This document shows positions 1 to 11,081 of a stretch of 64,000 nt of DNA, one piece after another. Below the pieces are notes generated by a model that saw only the letters and a program-made list of their open reading frames with translations, had not been told where the DNA came from and did no database searches. The DNA lies in the NCBI RefSeq assembly GCF_000321225.1, contig NW_004450459.1, positions 826,471 through 890,470 of the forward strand, in the 5' to 3' direction. Numbering within the stretch: the stretch's first letter is position 1; each line of letters begins with the position of its first letter. The stretch comes from Odobenus rosmarus divergens. Its lineage: Eukaryota; Chordata; Mammalia; Carnivora; Odobenidae. The translations under genes and the position numbers were made by a program.

Positions 1-150
1 TTAGCCTGGTGATGGGTATTAAAGAGGGCACATTCTGCGTGGAGCACTGGGTGTTATGCACAAACAATGAATCATGGAACACTACATCAAAAATTAATGA
101 TGTGATGTATGGTGATTAACATAACAATAAAAAATTATTTAAAAAAAAAG
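1..150 (+). mobile_element. L1 3' end with A-tail (carnivoran L1)
   Basis: The sequence from gatgggtattaaagagg through aacactacatcaaaa to ataacaataaaaaattattt and a run of A is the 3' UTR end of the recent carnivoran L1 family. The same end recurs at 9916-9985 and, inverted, at 17850, 49722 and 52779. The window starts inside the element, so its 5' extent is unknown. Confidence 0.85.
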
Positions 151-944
151 AGCTGGAAAGAAAAAAGCTTCAAAGAGTGAGAGAGTGTGAAGTAGGTGTT
201 GGTTGTGATCCCTCCTCTGTCATTTGTGATTTTATCTATTTGAGTCCTTTCTCTTTTCTTTTTGATAAGTCTGACTAAGGGTTTATCAATTTTATTAATT
301 CTTTTGAAGAACCAGCTCTTAGTTTTGTTAATATGTTATACTGGTTTCTTTTTGGTTTCTACTATCATTTATTTCTGCTCTAATCTTTATTATTTCCTTT
401 CTACTGGCTTTATGCTTTATTTGCTGTTCCTTTAGGTGTAAGGTTAGGTTGTGTATTTGAGACATTTCTTGCTTCTTGAGGTAGGCCTATAGTGCAATAT
501 ACTTCCCTCTTAGGACCACTTTTGCTTCATCTCAAAGGTTTTGGGCTGTCTTGCTTTCATTTTCATTTGCTTCCATGTATTTTTTTAAATTCTTTAATTT
601 CCTAGTTAACCGATTCATTCTTTAGTAGGATATTCTTTAACCTCCATGTATTTGAGATCTTTCCAAATTTTTTCTTGTGGTTGAGTTCAAGTTTCAAAGC
701 GTTGTGGTCTGAAAATATGCATGGTATGATCTTGATCTTTCTGTACTTGTTGAGGGCTGATTTATGACCCAGTATGTGATTTATTCCAGAGACTGTTCCA
801 TGTACACTTGAGAAGAATGTGTGTTATTCAAAGCCATTGTTTCCTTATTTTCCTGCTTAGATGATCTGTCCATTGCTGTAAGTGGGGTGTTAAAGTCCTC
901 TACTATTATTTTATTATCATCAATGAGTTTCTTTATGTTTGCTA

Positions 945-1241
945 TTAATTGACATGTATTTGGGTGCTCCCAAGTTGGGGGGCATAAATATTTACAATTG
1001 TTAGATCTTCTTGATGGTTAGACCCCTTAATTATGATATAATGCCCTTCTTCATCTCTTGTTACAGTCTTTATTTTAAAATCTAGTTTGTCTGATATAAG
1101 TATAGCTACTCTGGCTTTCTTCTGACATCCATTAGCATGATAGATGGTTCTCCATCCCCTCACTTTCAATCTGGAGGTGTCTTTAGGGCTAGAATGAGTC
1201 TCTTGTAGGCAGCATACAGATGGATCTTGTTTTTTATCCAT
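945..1241 (-). pseudogene. L1 ORF2 endonuclease domain fragment
   Basis: The frame reads DPSVCCLQETHSSPKD and later VAILISDKLDFKIK and LTIVNIYAPQLG. The Q-E-T-H motif holds the catalytic glutamate of the apurinic/apyrimidinic-type endonuclease that nicks the target site. The frame is shifted relative to the preceding ORF2 start, so the copy is dead. Confidence 0.85.
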
Positions 1242-1573
1242 TCTGGTATCCTATGTCTTTTGATTGGTGCATGTAGTCCATTTACATTCAGAGTAATTAT
1301 TAAGACATATGAATTTAGTGCCATTGTGTTACCTGTAGAGTTGGTGTTTCTGGAGATGTTCTCTGGTTCTTTGTTCCTTTTTGTCTTTTTTTCTCCACCC
1401 AGAGTCCCCCTTAAAATTTCTTGCAGGGCTGGTTTAGTGGTCATGAATTCCTTTAGTTTTTGTTTGTCTGGGAAACTCTTTATCTCTCCTTCTATTTTGA
1501 ATGACAGCCTTGCTGGATAAAGAATTCTTAGCTGCATATTTTCCCCACTCAGCAGTTGAATATTTTCTGTCAC
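1166..1573 (-). pseudogene. L1 ORF1 C-terminus running in frame into ORF2 start
   Basis: The frame contains the ORF1 C-terminal domain end (LSFKIEGEIKSFPDKQKLKE, then LQEILRGTLGG) and then, without a stop, the ORF2 start MALNSYVLIITLNVNGLHAP, whose ATG is at 1324-1322. In intact mammalian L1s the two ORFs are normally separated by a stop and a short spacer. Here the separating stop is absent, most simply from decay. The endonuclease continues in a different frame at 1241-945. Confidence 0.75.
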
Positions 1574-1940
1574 TTTCTTCTGGCCTGTGAGGTCTCTGTG
1601 GACAGATCCGTTGTAAACCTGAGCTGTCTTCTCTTGTAGGTTAAGGACCTTTTTTCCTTTGCTGCTTTCAAGATTCTTTCCTTGTCTGTGTATTTTGTGA
1701 ATTTGACTATGATATGCCTTGGCGATGGCCAGCTTTTGTTGAATTTAATGGGAGTTCTCTGTGCTTCTTGGATTTTGATGTCTGTGTCCTTCCCCAGATT
1801 AGGGAAGTTTTCAGCTATAATTTGTTCAAATAAACCTTCTGCTCCTTTATCTCTTCCTTTATCCTATGGGACTCCTATGATCTGAATGTTATTACATTTT
1901 ACTGAGTCACTGAGTACTCTAAGTCTACCTTCATGGTCCA

Positions 1941-2282
1941 TTACCTTTCTTTCCCTCTTCTTTTTGGCTTCATTATTTTATCTTCTATATCACTGATTCG
2001 CTCCTCTACTTCATCCATCCTCATTTTTATGGTCTCCATTTGTGTTTGCATCTCAGTTATAGCATTTTTAATTTTGGCCTGACTAGATTTTAGTTCTTTT
2101 ATCTCTGTAGTAAGGGATTCTCTAGTGTCTTCTACTCTTTTTTCAAGCCCAGATAGTATCCTTATAATTGTTGTTTTAAATTCTAGTTCAGACGTCTTAC
2201 TTATGCTTGTATTGATTAAATCCCTGGCTGTGAGTTCTACCTTGTGTTCTTTCCTTTGGGGTGAATTCCTTTGTCTTGTCAT
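1941..2282 (-). pseudogene. L1 ORF1 N-terminal coiled-coil region (broken)
   Basis: From the ATG at 2282-2280 the frame reads MTRQRNSPQRKEHK and continues with a heptad-rich segment (LKSSQAKIKNAITEMQTQ, then RMDEVEERISDIEDKI), typical of the trimer-forming coiled coil of the L1 RNA-binding protein. The frame then shifts; the C-terminal domain appears in another frame at 1573-1400. Confidence 0.8.
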
Positions 2283-3219
2283 TTTGTTCAGAAAAGAAAA
2301 GAATAGAAAAAAGTAAAGCAAAACAAGCAAACAAACAAAAACAAAGTAAAAAACAAAGAAAAAGTAAAAAACAAACAAAAAACCCCAAGAAAAACGGAAA
2401 CGCAAAACAAGAAAACCAAACCAAACCAAACCAAACACAAAAACTAGGTCCTGGGTGGGTTTTGGTCTGCTTGTTAAAAGAATCTAGATCCCAATAAAAT
2501 AAAATAAAAGTAGACCAAAAAATTCAAAAATGTGAAAAAAATATATATATAAATATAAAAAATAATTTAAAAATTTTAAAGGGAATTGGAAAATATAAGA
2601 AAATAAATGAAAAAATAATAAAAATAAAAGAAATAAAGAAAAAAGTAAAAAAGAAGCTCAATCCTATTTCCCCTAGAGCTGAACCTTTGCAGCACTCTAT
2701 AATCAATAAACTTGGTGTGAGCTAGCTGTTTGTGCTGGTCTTCTGGGGGAGGGGCCTGCTACGCTGATTCTCAGGCTGACTTGGCTCAGTGGAAATGAGT
2801 CTCCAGGGCGTAGGGAGGCAGGGCTTGGTGTACAAGGCTCCAGCCTCCACTAGGTGGTGCTCTTTTGCTCCCTGAAGGCTTTCAGCACTGATGGGCAGGA
2901 TGAAATTGCTGCGCCCTGCTCTCTAGCCTCAGACCTGAAAGTTCAAGGTCCCTACTCTTCAGTGAGCCCTCACAGAAAAGCAATCAATCACCCTATTTGT
3001 TTCCCTGGTTTCTGTATGAACCCTGCGTTCAAAGTGACAAGTAAAAAGTGGAAGCCCACACTATTTAATTGATTTTCCTGTACCTTATAACCAAAGAAGT
3101 TCAAGAAAGTTGGCATGATTATTTTCTTAGGGCCTTTTAGAAAGCACAATTATTTGATCATAATTTATAAACTAGCTCAGTTAAGAGACAGGAATTTTCA
3201 CAAAGAACTGCTTCCAAAG

Positions 3220-3446
3220 TGTTGTTTGCTTTATTTATTTATTTTTAAAGATTTTGTTTATTGGACAGAGAGAGATATAGCGAGAGAGGGAACACAAGCA
3301 GGGAGAGTGGGAGAGGGAGAAGCAGGCTTCCCGCGGATCAGGGAGCCCAATGTGGGGCTCGATCCCAGGACCCTGGGATCATGACCTGAGCTGAAGGCAG
3401 ATACTTAACGACTGAGCCACCCAGGCGCCCCATGTTGTTTGCTTTA
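3220..3446 (-). mobile_element. CAN SINE with 14-bp target-site duplication
   Basis: This is an antisense tRNA-Lys-derived carnivoran SINE: T-rich tail (aaagattttgtttattgg), GA-rich body, then the tRNA-like head ending gagccacccaggcgcccc. It is flanked by identical 14-bp repeats tgttgtttgcttta at 3220-3233 and 3433-3446. The preserved duplication shows an L1-mediated insertion of moderate age. Confidence 0.92.
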
Positions 3447-4225
3447 AAAGTAACTTAAGAGCTACAATGGGGAACTAATGACCATAAAAACCATTTCAGT
3501 GACGTAGTTCATTTGGGTTCCCTTTTTATCCTTTCTTCAAAAGAAGTGTTTACACAATGCAACATGTTTTCAGTAAAGAAGATTTTACAAATGGGAAAAA
3601 TTCCACTTCTCCTGAGTGTTGCATTTGCCCTTGTAATTGATAGACTGTAGTCAATGAAACTGCAAATAAACAAGGATCTTCCAAAGGTAGACATTTATCA
3701 TTCAGACAATCACTGGATCATGGTTGGACAGTAACCTGATCTGGAAAGTCATTTTGGTCAATAACAGCATGTTTAAACGGGACTCTTTCTGTCTGACTTT
3801 ATAGTTGAGAACAACAGATACTATATTCTAAAAGGAGGTGCTAGGCCATGTAGGTTACCAATACAGGACTTGGAGAGAAGATGTCCCAAACTACTTCTGC
3901 TACCTTCAAGCTAAGGTGCTCATTCCCCATTTCTGCATTGTATGAGACGAGGGAAACAATTCATGAGAGGACCCAATATTGAAAATCTTTTAGTTAAAGG
4001 CTTTTTGAGGGTTCCTTCCAGAAAAACACATGTAGAACCTAATATGTATACCCCCAGGGTGTGGTGTGGAAACAGACTAGTCACTGATTCATGCCTAAAA
4101 ATTCTGAAGGTTAATGGGCAGGAAGAGAGGGCTATTTTGTGTAATCTGTTGGTCCAAGACATGTGACTTCCATGGGCCGAATGGACCAATGAAAGATAAC
4201 CAGGTTTAAAAGGACTCTGACCATT
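3447..4225. other. Intron sequence, nothing recognised
   Basis: This is unique-looking intron DNA downstream of the last visible PDE11A exon. Short open frames on both strands have no familiar motif, no splice-flanked coding pattern and no repeat signature that I can name. Confidence 0.5.
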
Positions 4226-4650
4226 GAAGCAATGAATGGATGAACAAAATATGGTATATATTTACAGTGGAATTTTATTCAGCCTTAAAAAATAAGGAAA
4301 TTCTGACTCAAGCTACAACATGAATGAACCTCGAAAACATTATGCTAAGTGAAATAAGTCAGTCACAAAAGGACAAATACTGTATGATTTTGCTTACATG
4401 AGGTATCTAGAGGAGTCAAGTTCATAGACATAAAGTGGAAGAGTGGCTGCCAAGGGCTGGAGAGGGGAGTGAGGAGTTTCATGGGCACAGAGTTTTAGTT
4501 TGGGAAGAGTCAACAGTTCTGGAGATGAATGATGGTGATGATTGCACAACATTGCTAATGCACTAAAGGCCAGTGAACTGTGCAATTAAAAAGGGTAAAC
4601 TTTATGTTGTGTTTATTTGACTACAATAAATAAAAGAGAAAAACAAAAAT
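4226..4650 (+). mobile_element. Ancient L1 3' UTR fragment
   Basis: The run ggaattttattcagcctta, then gctaagtgaaataagtcag and tgtatgattttgcttacatg, ending in caattaaaaagggtaaac and an A-rich tail, is the end of ORF2 and the 3' UTR of an old mammalian L1 (L1M type). It is clearly older than the carnivoran copies, with many substitutions. Confidence 0.8.
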
Positions 4651-5514
4651 AGATCCTAAGAAAGAGGACTTCCTGAAGGAAATGATCCCCACAGAGAGAG
4701 GGTTTGCATAGGCCACTGGAAATCAAGGCCTGAGAGAGGATTAAAACCTGTCAGTCAGGAGAGGTAAACTCACATCAGGGACTGTCACTGGGAGATTCCT
4801 ACCCCCCAGAATTCTCTGAAGAATTCATGAAAGCAACTCACAATAAAAAGAGAATGTTGCTGCTTGACACAGAGCACCTTGAAACCAGGTTAGGACAGCA
4901 CCAGTCATGTAAGAGTTTGCTCTTTATCCTACTTCCATCTTGCTCCCTGCAGCTGTCTTGGGAAGGAGGTGAAGTGAAGAAGAGTAAAGAAGCCCAGTGT
5001 GACCCTCTCCTGACTGTAGGCTTCTAATCCCAGGGAAGGGGAAGAGCATGGAGGCTATTTAACATCTGAGTGTATAAGAAGAGCCATGGAGGAGAGCCAC
5101 AGAGTTCATCCAGGAGTAGGGAAGACTGGTTCAAGAGGATGGGTCTAAAGGAAGAGGGATGAAAAGGAATGGAGTGGCATTCCGTTGGCGTCCTATGAGT
5201 CTAGTTGTGTCCATCACCCAGTTAGAGAAAATTTCTCCTTGGAGCGTAGGAGATTCCGCATGGCAGAATTATCTTCAGGAAGCCCGGTTGGCCCCTTAAT
5301 AATCATCTACGGAAATAGCCCAGGGGAGATGGTATCTGGGAGGAGATCTTCCCCAAAATAAATACATAGAAACAAAAGGAGGAAGGGAATACAGAGGCAT
5401 GCTGCGTGAGCCTGTGGCCAGCAAGGTTGCGCTGGTGACTTCAAGCTCTCTCAGCACAGCCCAAGCTTTTCCCCTTTGGAACCCTGACATGGCCAACCAG
5501 AATAATTAGCTGTG
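4651..5514. other. Intron sequence, nothing recognised
   Basis: Purine-rich intronic DNA. Short open frames on either strand lack recognisable domains. No repeat or RNA gene was recognised. Confidence 0.45.
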
Positions 5515-6180
5515 GCTGCATGCATTCATTTATTCAATATACTTTTGTTGAGGACCACTATCTATAAAGCACTGAAAGGAATAAAGAATACATAGGACAT
5601 AATCACGTACTTCGATGTACACACGTTCTAAAGGAAATCATACAAACTCCCAATTAACTATAATCTAGGACAAAGAGAGGAACAGGTAAGCACGGGATTC
5701 AAAGACTTATAGGAAAGATTACATTTAAATTGAGCGTTGAACGACAGAACAACTTTGAGGGGAGACGGCATAATTGGAACAGAGAACAACTGAAGTGGAA
5801 AGGGTGTTAAAGGGCAGATGGCAGAGAAGCAGGTGACTGATTTGGAGACTACGAGGTAGCTGGGTTTTTTGTAAATTGCATAGAATACTCTGAAAGAGAA
5901 ATGAGAGCCAGGGGTAGGAAGATAGTTTGATATGCGCTTTCAAAGGGCCCAGAAGGCCAGGAAGTTTGTACTCTGATAGGTAACGTGGGAGTAATTTAGG
6001 ATCTCTGAGTGAGTGAGTGATGCAATCTGAAATATGGTTTAGGAAGAACAGATAGATGGCTATTACAATTGCTCAGTCAAAGGGTAATGAAGCCCGTAAG
6101 TGGGATGGTTGCCGTGGCAGTTGGAAAGGAGGAAATGGATGGGAGAGGCTTTGGGGAGGTAGAATAAATGGGGCTTGGCT
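5515..6180 (+). repeat. Ancient mammalian interspersed repeat, L2-class-like
   Basis: Starts with tcatttattcaatatacttttgttgagg, the reverse complement of an L2 3' end. It continues with phrases seen in old mammalian repeats, such as a weight-gain style purine-rich text around 5880-6060. Highly diverged; the family name is uncertain. Confidence 0.5.
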
Positions 6181-7397
6181 CCTGATGGCACTTGCCCTTT
6201 CCACACCCTCTGTCTGACCCTCAACTCTTCCCTCCTCTGATCGTAGAAGGGTAGAAGGTGTCCTTAATACACTGACATAGTTTCTAGAAAATTTCTCATC
6301 AGTATCAGGCGAGGCTTCATTTGCATTTTCTACGAAAGACACCCTAAAGGACAATTCTTGGTGTTCAAAATGAAGAAGTGATATTCTGCTTTACATTCAT
6401 ACTGTATTTTCTCTGTCTTCTGGACTTTCAGGTGATGTTACCTCTTTTACCATAGGATTGTTACACTCAGAAAATGTGAACATACATTAGTACACTTCCT
6501 GTGAAGCTCTTGGCACTCCAGTAGAATGGAAATCAGGATAATAAAATTAGAGTTATTAAAAATGATAGTAAATTCCTCTCTTTGTTCCATTATTCAGCTT
6601 TAAGAGCATTTCTGCTCTCTAAGAGTCTTAGATTATTAGTTTTATATATTTAGGAAAAAGAACTTTAACAATAGAATTATATAACTAAATTATGAGAAAT
6701 TAAGAAAAGCAGTCATCAAAATAATAGTGTTTTATAATTCAATTAATTGTTAAACAAAATCCAGACAATGTTTTGGCCACTTCATTTTTTAAAGGCCAGA
6801 AAAGAAGAAAGTATATTGTATGTTCATATTGCTGTTTTTTGCCTTTTGTGGATTAGGTTAAAATGAGCTGAAGTTGCCAGTATGTGGCAACAGGGAAGGG
6901 ACCCCTCGCCTGGCAGGTCTTTTGGGGAGGCTTTGCCCTTGGTGATGTATAGCTTTTGAAGACCTCCATAGCTATTTTTGACTTGGGAAAATTTGTATTT
7001 ACACCCCCACACTTTTCTGTAGAAATCTAAAGGGCGACGGGAGCCACAGAAAGTGGGCCTGCATTAAGTGAGCCATGGGGAGCAGGGGCGACGCTGCTGG
7101 GATGTTCAGTAGTGGAACATGGGCGTGCTGAGTATCTAGGAAATTAGGGATATGTCTTCAGCTCAAACTTCAAGCAGGAAATGATCTTCCTTATTAAAAG
7201 GAGCAAAAAATTATACCTCTTCCCCAGTCCCTCAATCAGCGCAGTCTTATAGCAACTCTTAGGCTGAGCATACAGAACTCGGTGCAGATTAAGGGGCAGC
7301 GTGTGCTCTGGTTAAGAGACCAGGGAGCTTCTATTCAGTGCTTACTGTAACTAAACACTCCCTAAGCACTTTCCCTGCATTGTTTCATTTAACTGTT
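6181..7397. other. Intron sequence, nothing recognised
   Basis: AT-rich between 6530 and 6800, mixed elsewhere. I saw no exon, RNA gene or clear repeat. The short open frame on the minus strand at 7012-6824 has no motif. Confidence 0.45.
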
Positions 7398-7398
7398 A

Positions 7399-7609
7399 AA
7401 ACACCTCTCTCTCTCTCTTTTTTTTTAAAGATTTTATTTCTTTGAGAGAGAGAGAATGAGAGAGAGCACGAGAGGGAAGAGGGTCAGAGGGAGAAGCAGA
7501 CTCCCCGCTGAGCAGGGAGCCCAATGTGGGACTCGATCCCAGGACTCCAGGATCATGGCCTGAGCTGAAGGTAGTCGCTTAACCAACTGAGCCACCCAAA
7601 CACCTCTCT
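7399..7609 (-). mobile_element. CAN SINE with 12-bp target-site duplication
   Basis: Antisense carnivoran SINE: CT tract and poly(T), aaagattttatttctttgag, the GA-rich body and the head ttaaccaactgagccaccc. Direct repeats aaacacctctct at 7399-7410 and 7598-7609 flank it. Two of the head bases next to the duplication have drifted. Confidence 0.92.
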
Positions 7610-7937
7610 TATAATACCCATTTAACATATGAAAAAACCGAGACTGAGAAGTTCAGTTGTCCAAGATCCAGAGCAACTGAACTGGGATGCAGTCCGAACT
7701 AGACTGATCAGACCAACGTTGAAGACAAGGCTCTAAATCTGCCCACATTGCCTCTCGCTTAGATAAAGCCAGCAGCCTCCTTCTGCAGGGGATGTTGATA
7801 CAGAGCAAGGTGTGCCTTAATAGTGTACTTCTAGTGTGCTCCGAAACTTTCGGCAAGCATTCGTTAAGAAGTAGCCTTCCCAGAGAACAGGGAAAATATT
7901 TACTTTCAGAGAATGCACCAAGGTGGTATTTTTTATT

Positions 7938-8161
7938 AAAAATGCCTGGGGTGCGGTGGAGGGAATGCTTGGGTGGCTCAATCAGTTAAGTGACTCCCTT
8001 CGGCTCAGGTCATGATCTCAGGGTCTTGGAGTTGAGCCCCGCATTTGGGCTCCCACTTCGTGGGGAGTCTGCCTCTTCCTCTCCCTTTGCCCCTTCCCCT
8101 GCTCGTGTGCTCTCTCTCTCTCTCAAATAAATAAAATCTTAAAAAAATAAAAATGCCTGGG
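7938..8161 (+). mobile_element. CAN SINE with 13-bp target-site duplication
   Basis: Sense-strand SINE from tgcttgggtggctcaatcag to the tail ctcaaataaataaaatctt. It is flanked by aaaaatgcctggg at 7938-7950 and 8149-8161. The head is diverged, so this is an older copy than those at 53939 and 61568. Its orientation is antisense to PDE11A. Confidence 0.9.
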
Positions 8162-8383
8162 AGAAAGGATTCCTAAAAGACAAGAGAATGTCGTGTTGTC
8201 TCTCAAGAGTCTCCTGAACATGCCGGAAGAAATGTATTCACATTACCTCTCCAGGCCATGAAATATGCGTGCTCGCTTTCTGGGGACGGAAAGGCTTCTA
8301 GGGTGGTTATTGTCACTGGGGGCTGTGGGATGGATTACTTCCCTTCATTCTTGTTGCCAGCTGAAAAAACACACTGCAAAAAG

Positions 8384-8468
8384 ATTATATATATATAATA
8401 TACACTTAATATATATTATATTTATAATTCCTATATATGAATATGAACATATATATATATGTATATAT
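8384..8468. repeat. AT-rich simple repeat
   Basis: Nearly pure A/T with TA runs (ttatatatatataatatac, then aacatatatatatatgtata). Low-complexity microsatellite-like tract; length is likely to vary. Confidence 0.85.
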
Positions 8469-9900
8469 GAATGGGAAAGTTACATTTAGACAAAGATCTT
8501 CTTGTGCAAGATCAAGCAGAAAAAACTGAAGAGAATAAGTAAAAAATGAGACAACACAAGCAGAAGAAGAATCTAACCAGATCCAAGTAGGGAATCTTTC
8601 CTTAGCCACACTGAAAAAAGAGGAGAGGGTCATTCCAGGTCCTTGGGGATGAGCGACGGAGATGATAGAAGGATAGCAATGCATGTGGTTCTGTCCCCTC
8701 TGGCTTGTGTGTCCTCTCTCTCTCCTCTGTTATGTTGCTGCTGTTATTATTATTAGTCATCATTACAATTTTACCTTAAAACATTTGCTGAATTATTTGC
8801 ATTCCTATAAAGTAGCTTAAATCCTTTACTGGAATAGGCTGCTTATAAATACAGACTTTTAATAGAAATATTTACATAAAATTATATTATTCACACCCAT
8901 CTACAGTATTTATAAATACATAAATTTAAAAAATATATATATATATTCATTCAAAAGTTAATGTATACATGTAGATTTCATTCCAGAGTTTGGGTTTAGT
9001 AGCTCTCAACAAATCATCTTTTGTCTTCATAAAGCCCTGAGATAAGAAATCCTTCCAGATATTCTTGCATATGGATCCCTGGGTGAGGAATGGATTCCAC
9101 CTCCACCCCCCCATCATTAGAGATCAGAGTTTTGTATCTAGTGAGGTAGGAGTTGAGCAGAGCGGGGAGGGACGAACCACGATGGCAACACCAGAGTTGT
9201 GCCTGGGCAAGCACACAGAACGTACAGCCACACATACCAGCAACTTCTGAAGGGGTGAGACTGCCATGAGGCCCAGACTTGGGCTGGAAATTTGGGAGCG
9301 TCAGGAATACTTTTTGTGTGTAAGGATGGAAGGTATCTGAGTTACACAAACAAGAGGGTGTTCACTATGAACCCAAATGAGCACTTCATGGGTGAGGAGA
9401 CTGTGGCTGTGGTAGCACTTTCTAGGTAACGGGAACTGTGACTCCTTGGGGTCCAGTGGCGACTAGGCCGTGGTGCCAGTGAGAGTGCCACCTCTCACTG
9501 GTGAATGGCAGCTCGAGCTTCAACCCACGGATTCCACTCCCTTCTCAATGGGATGAAGATCCACCAGGGGGCGGTGAGGAGCTTGAATGTGGGTGTATAG
9601 GAGCTGTTGTGTGTGTGAAGTACAAGATGACAGGATGAAATAGAGTTTGTGGGACTAGTGTATAGTGTGTCTTTTTCACAGTTGCAGAAACTAAAGTTTT
9701 TAAAGAAGCTAAAGCTGGCTGAGGCAACTCTGTGGAGGTCAAAATTTGAAGATGGTGGAAGAGTCATGACATTTGCTGTTCAAAATTCCTGTCCTCTTTT
9801 CTTTCTTACAATCTATGGTGATTTCTCGGGAATAAACATATTACTGCAAGTAATAATGTGGTGATTATTGGTACTACTATAATTTTATTGATGGAGTTTT
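8469..9900. other. Intron sequence, no gene recognised
   Basis: Contains a small ATT/TA-rich patch at 8925-8947 and no other named repeat. Overlapping minus-strand and plus-strand short frames between 9014 and 9864 show no motifs and no splice-bounded coding pattern. Confidence 0.45.
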
Positions 9901-10000
9901 AAAATCTCATGTATCTGGAACACTACATCAAAAACTAATGATGTAATGTATGGTGATTAACATAACAATAAAAAATTATTTAAAAAAAATCTCATGTATC
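9901..10000 (+). mobile_element. Very short L1 insertion with 15-bp target-site duplication
   Basis: About 70 bp of L1 3' end (ggaacactacatcaaaaact to aacaataaaaaattattt plus A-tail) sits between perfect direct repeats aaaatctcatgtatc at 9901-9915 and 9986-10000. It is an extremely 5'-truncated retrotransposition product. Exact repeats and near-identity to the other carnivoran L1 ends here indicate a relatively recent event. Confidence 0.92.
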
Positions 10001-10389
10001 ATCTCATTTAATTCTCACAACTGAGGTAGGTGACAGAGCTAGGATGTTCATGGTTCAATTAAGGGTAGAAAAGTTTTTGGTAAAGAAGTAATTTTATGTC
10101 TTTAAACCTTAAATCAAAGTGCTGCAGGTACTATTGTGTTACCTACTTATCCTTTCCCTTAGTTTTATCTTTCTACCAATATCTTGCTTGGTACACAGAA
10201 TATTTTGAAGATTGCACATGTATTATATTATGCTGTTCTAGATGATGTCATATATTATGTGATATTTTTTCTGCCCTACTTAATAAGTATTTCACAGATA
10301 TGAAAAGAATCTTTGATAATAGTTACAGAAGTTGGGGGAAACAATAGGTCTTAGGTCAAAACAGGCTGGGATTCTGCAAATCAATCAAT

Positions 10390-10994
10390 GTGATACACTA
10401 CATTAATAAAAGAAAGGACAAGAACCATATGATCCTCTCAATAGATGCAGAAAAAGCATTTGACAAAGTACAGCATCCTTTCTTGATTAAAACTCTTCAC
10501 AGTGTAGGAATACAGGGAATATACCTCAGTATCATAAAAGCCATATACAAAAACCCCACAGTGAATACCATTCTCAATGGGGAAAAACTGAGAGCTTCCC
10601 CAAGGTCAGGAACGTGGCATGGATGTTCAGCCTCACCACTGCCATTCAACATAGTACTAGAAGTCTTAGCCTCAGCAATCAGACAACAAAAAGAAATAAA
10701 GGCATCCGAATCGACAAAGAAGTCAACTTCTCACTCTTTGCAGATGACATGCTACTGTATGTGGAAAACCCAAAAGACTCCTCCCCAAAATTGCTAGAAC
10801 TCTTACAGGAATTCAGCAAAGTGATAGGATATAAAATCAATGCACAGAAATCAGTTGCATTTCTATACACTAACAATGAGACAGAAGAAAGAGAAATTAA
10901 GGAACTGATCCCATTTACAATTGCACCAAAAACCATAAGATACCTAGGAATAAACCTAACCAAAGAGGTAAAGGATCTGTACTCAGAAAACTAG
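10390..10994 (+). pseudogene. L1 ORF2 reverse-transcriptase fragment (frameshifted)
   Basis: Motif A is visible as [17 protein letters not shown]. The catalytic F-A-D-D box is visible at 10737-10748 ([13 protein letters not shown]) but in a different frame, so at least one indel separates them near 10614-10700. A TAG follows YSEN at about 10992. The copy cannot make an active enzyme. Confidence 0.9.
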
Positions 10995-11081
10995 AGAACA
11001 CTCATTAAAGAAATTGAGGAAGACACAAAGAAATGGAAAAACATTCCATGCTCCTGGATTGGAAGAATAAATATTGTTAAA

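Larger units (their letters stand above)
205..2990 (-). mobile_element. L1 5' half, inverted: 5' UTR, ORF1, start of ORF2
   Basis: Read on the minus strand, this runs from a GC-rich 5' UTR (about 2990-2440) and an A-rich stretch (2300-2440, with CCAAA repeats) through ORF1 and the ORF2 endonuclease to the region before the reverse-transcriptase core, where it stops near 205. It keeps only the first third of ORF2, so it is 3'-truncated. Reading frames are broken by shifts and stops. It abuts an L1 3' tail lying in the opposite direction. Confidence 0.85.

Noticed and set aside
1227..1520. 97-residue plus-strand open frame
   Set aside because: Antisense shadow of L1 ORF1/ORF2 coding sequence.
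2300..2440. A-rich lysine-coding plus-strand open frame
   Set aside because: Low-complexity antisense of the L1 5' UTR with CCAAA repeats.
8384..8468. Possible promoter TATA-rich region
   Set aside because: Simple AT microsatellite with no start-site or gene context.
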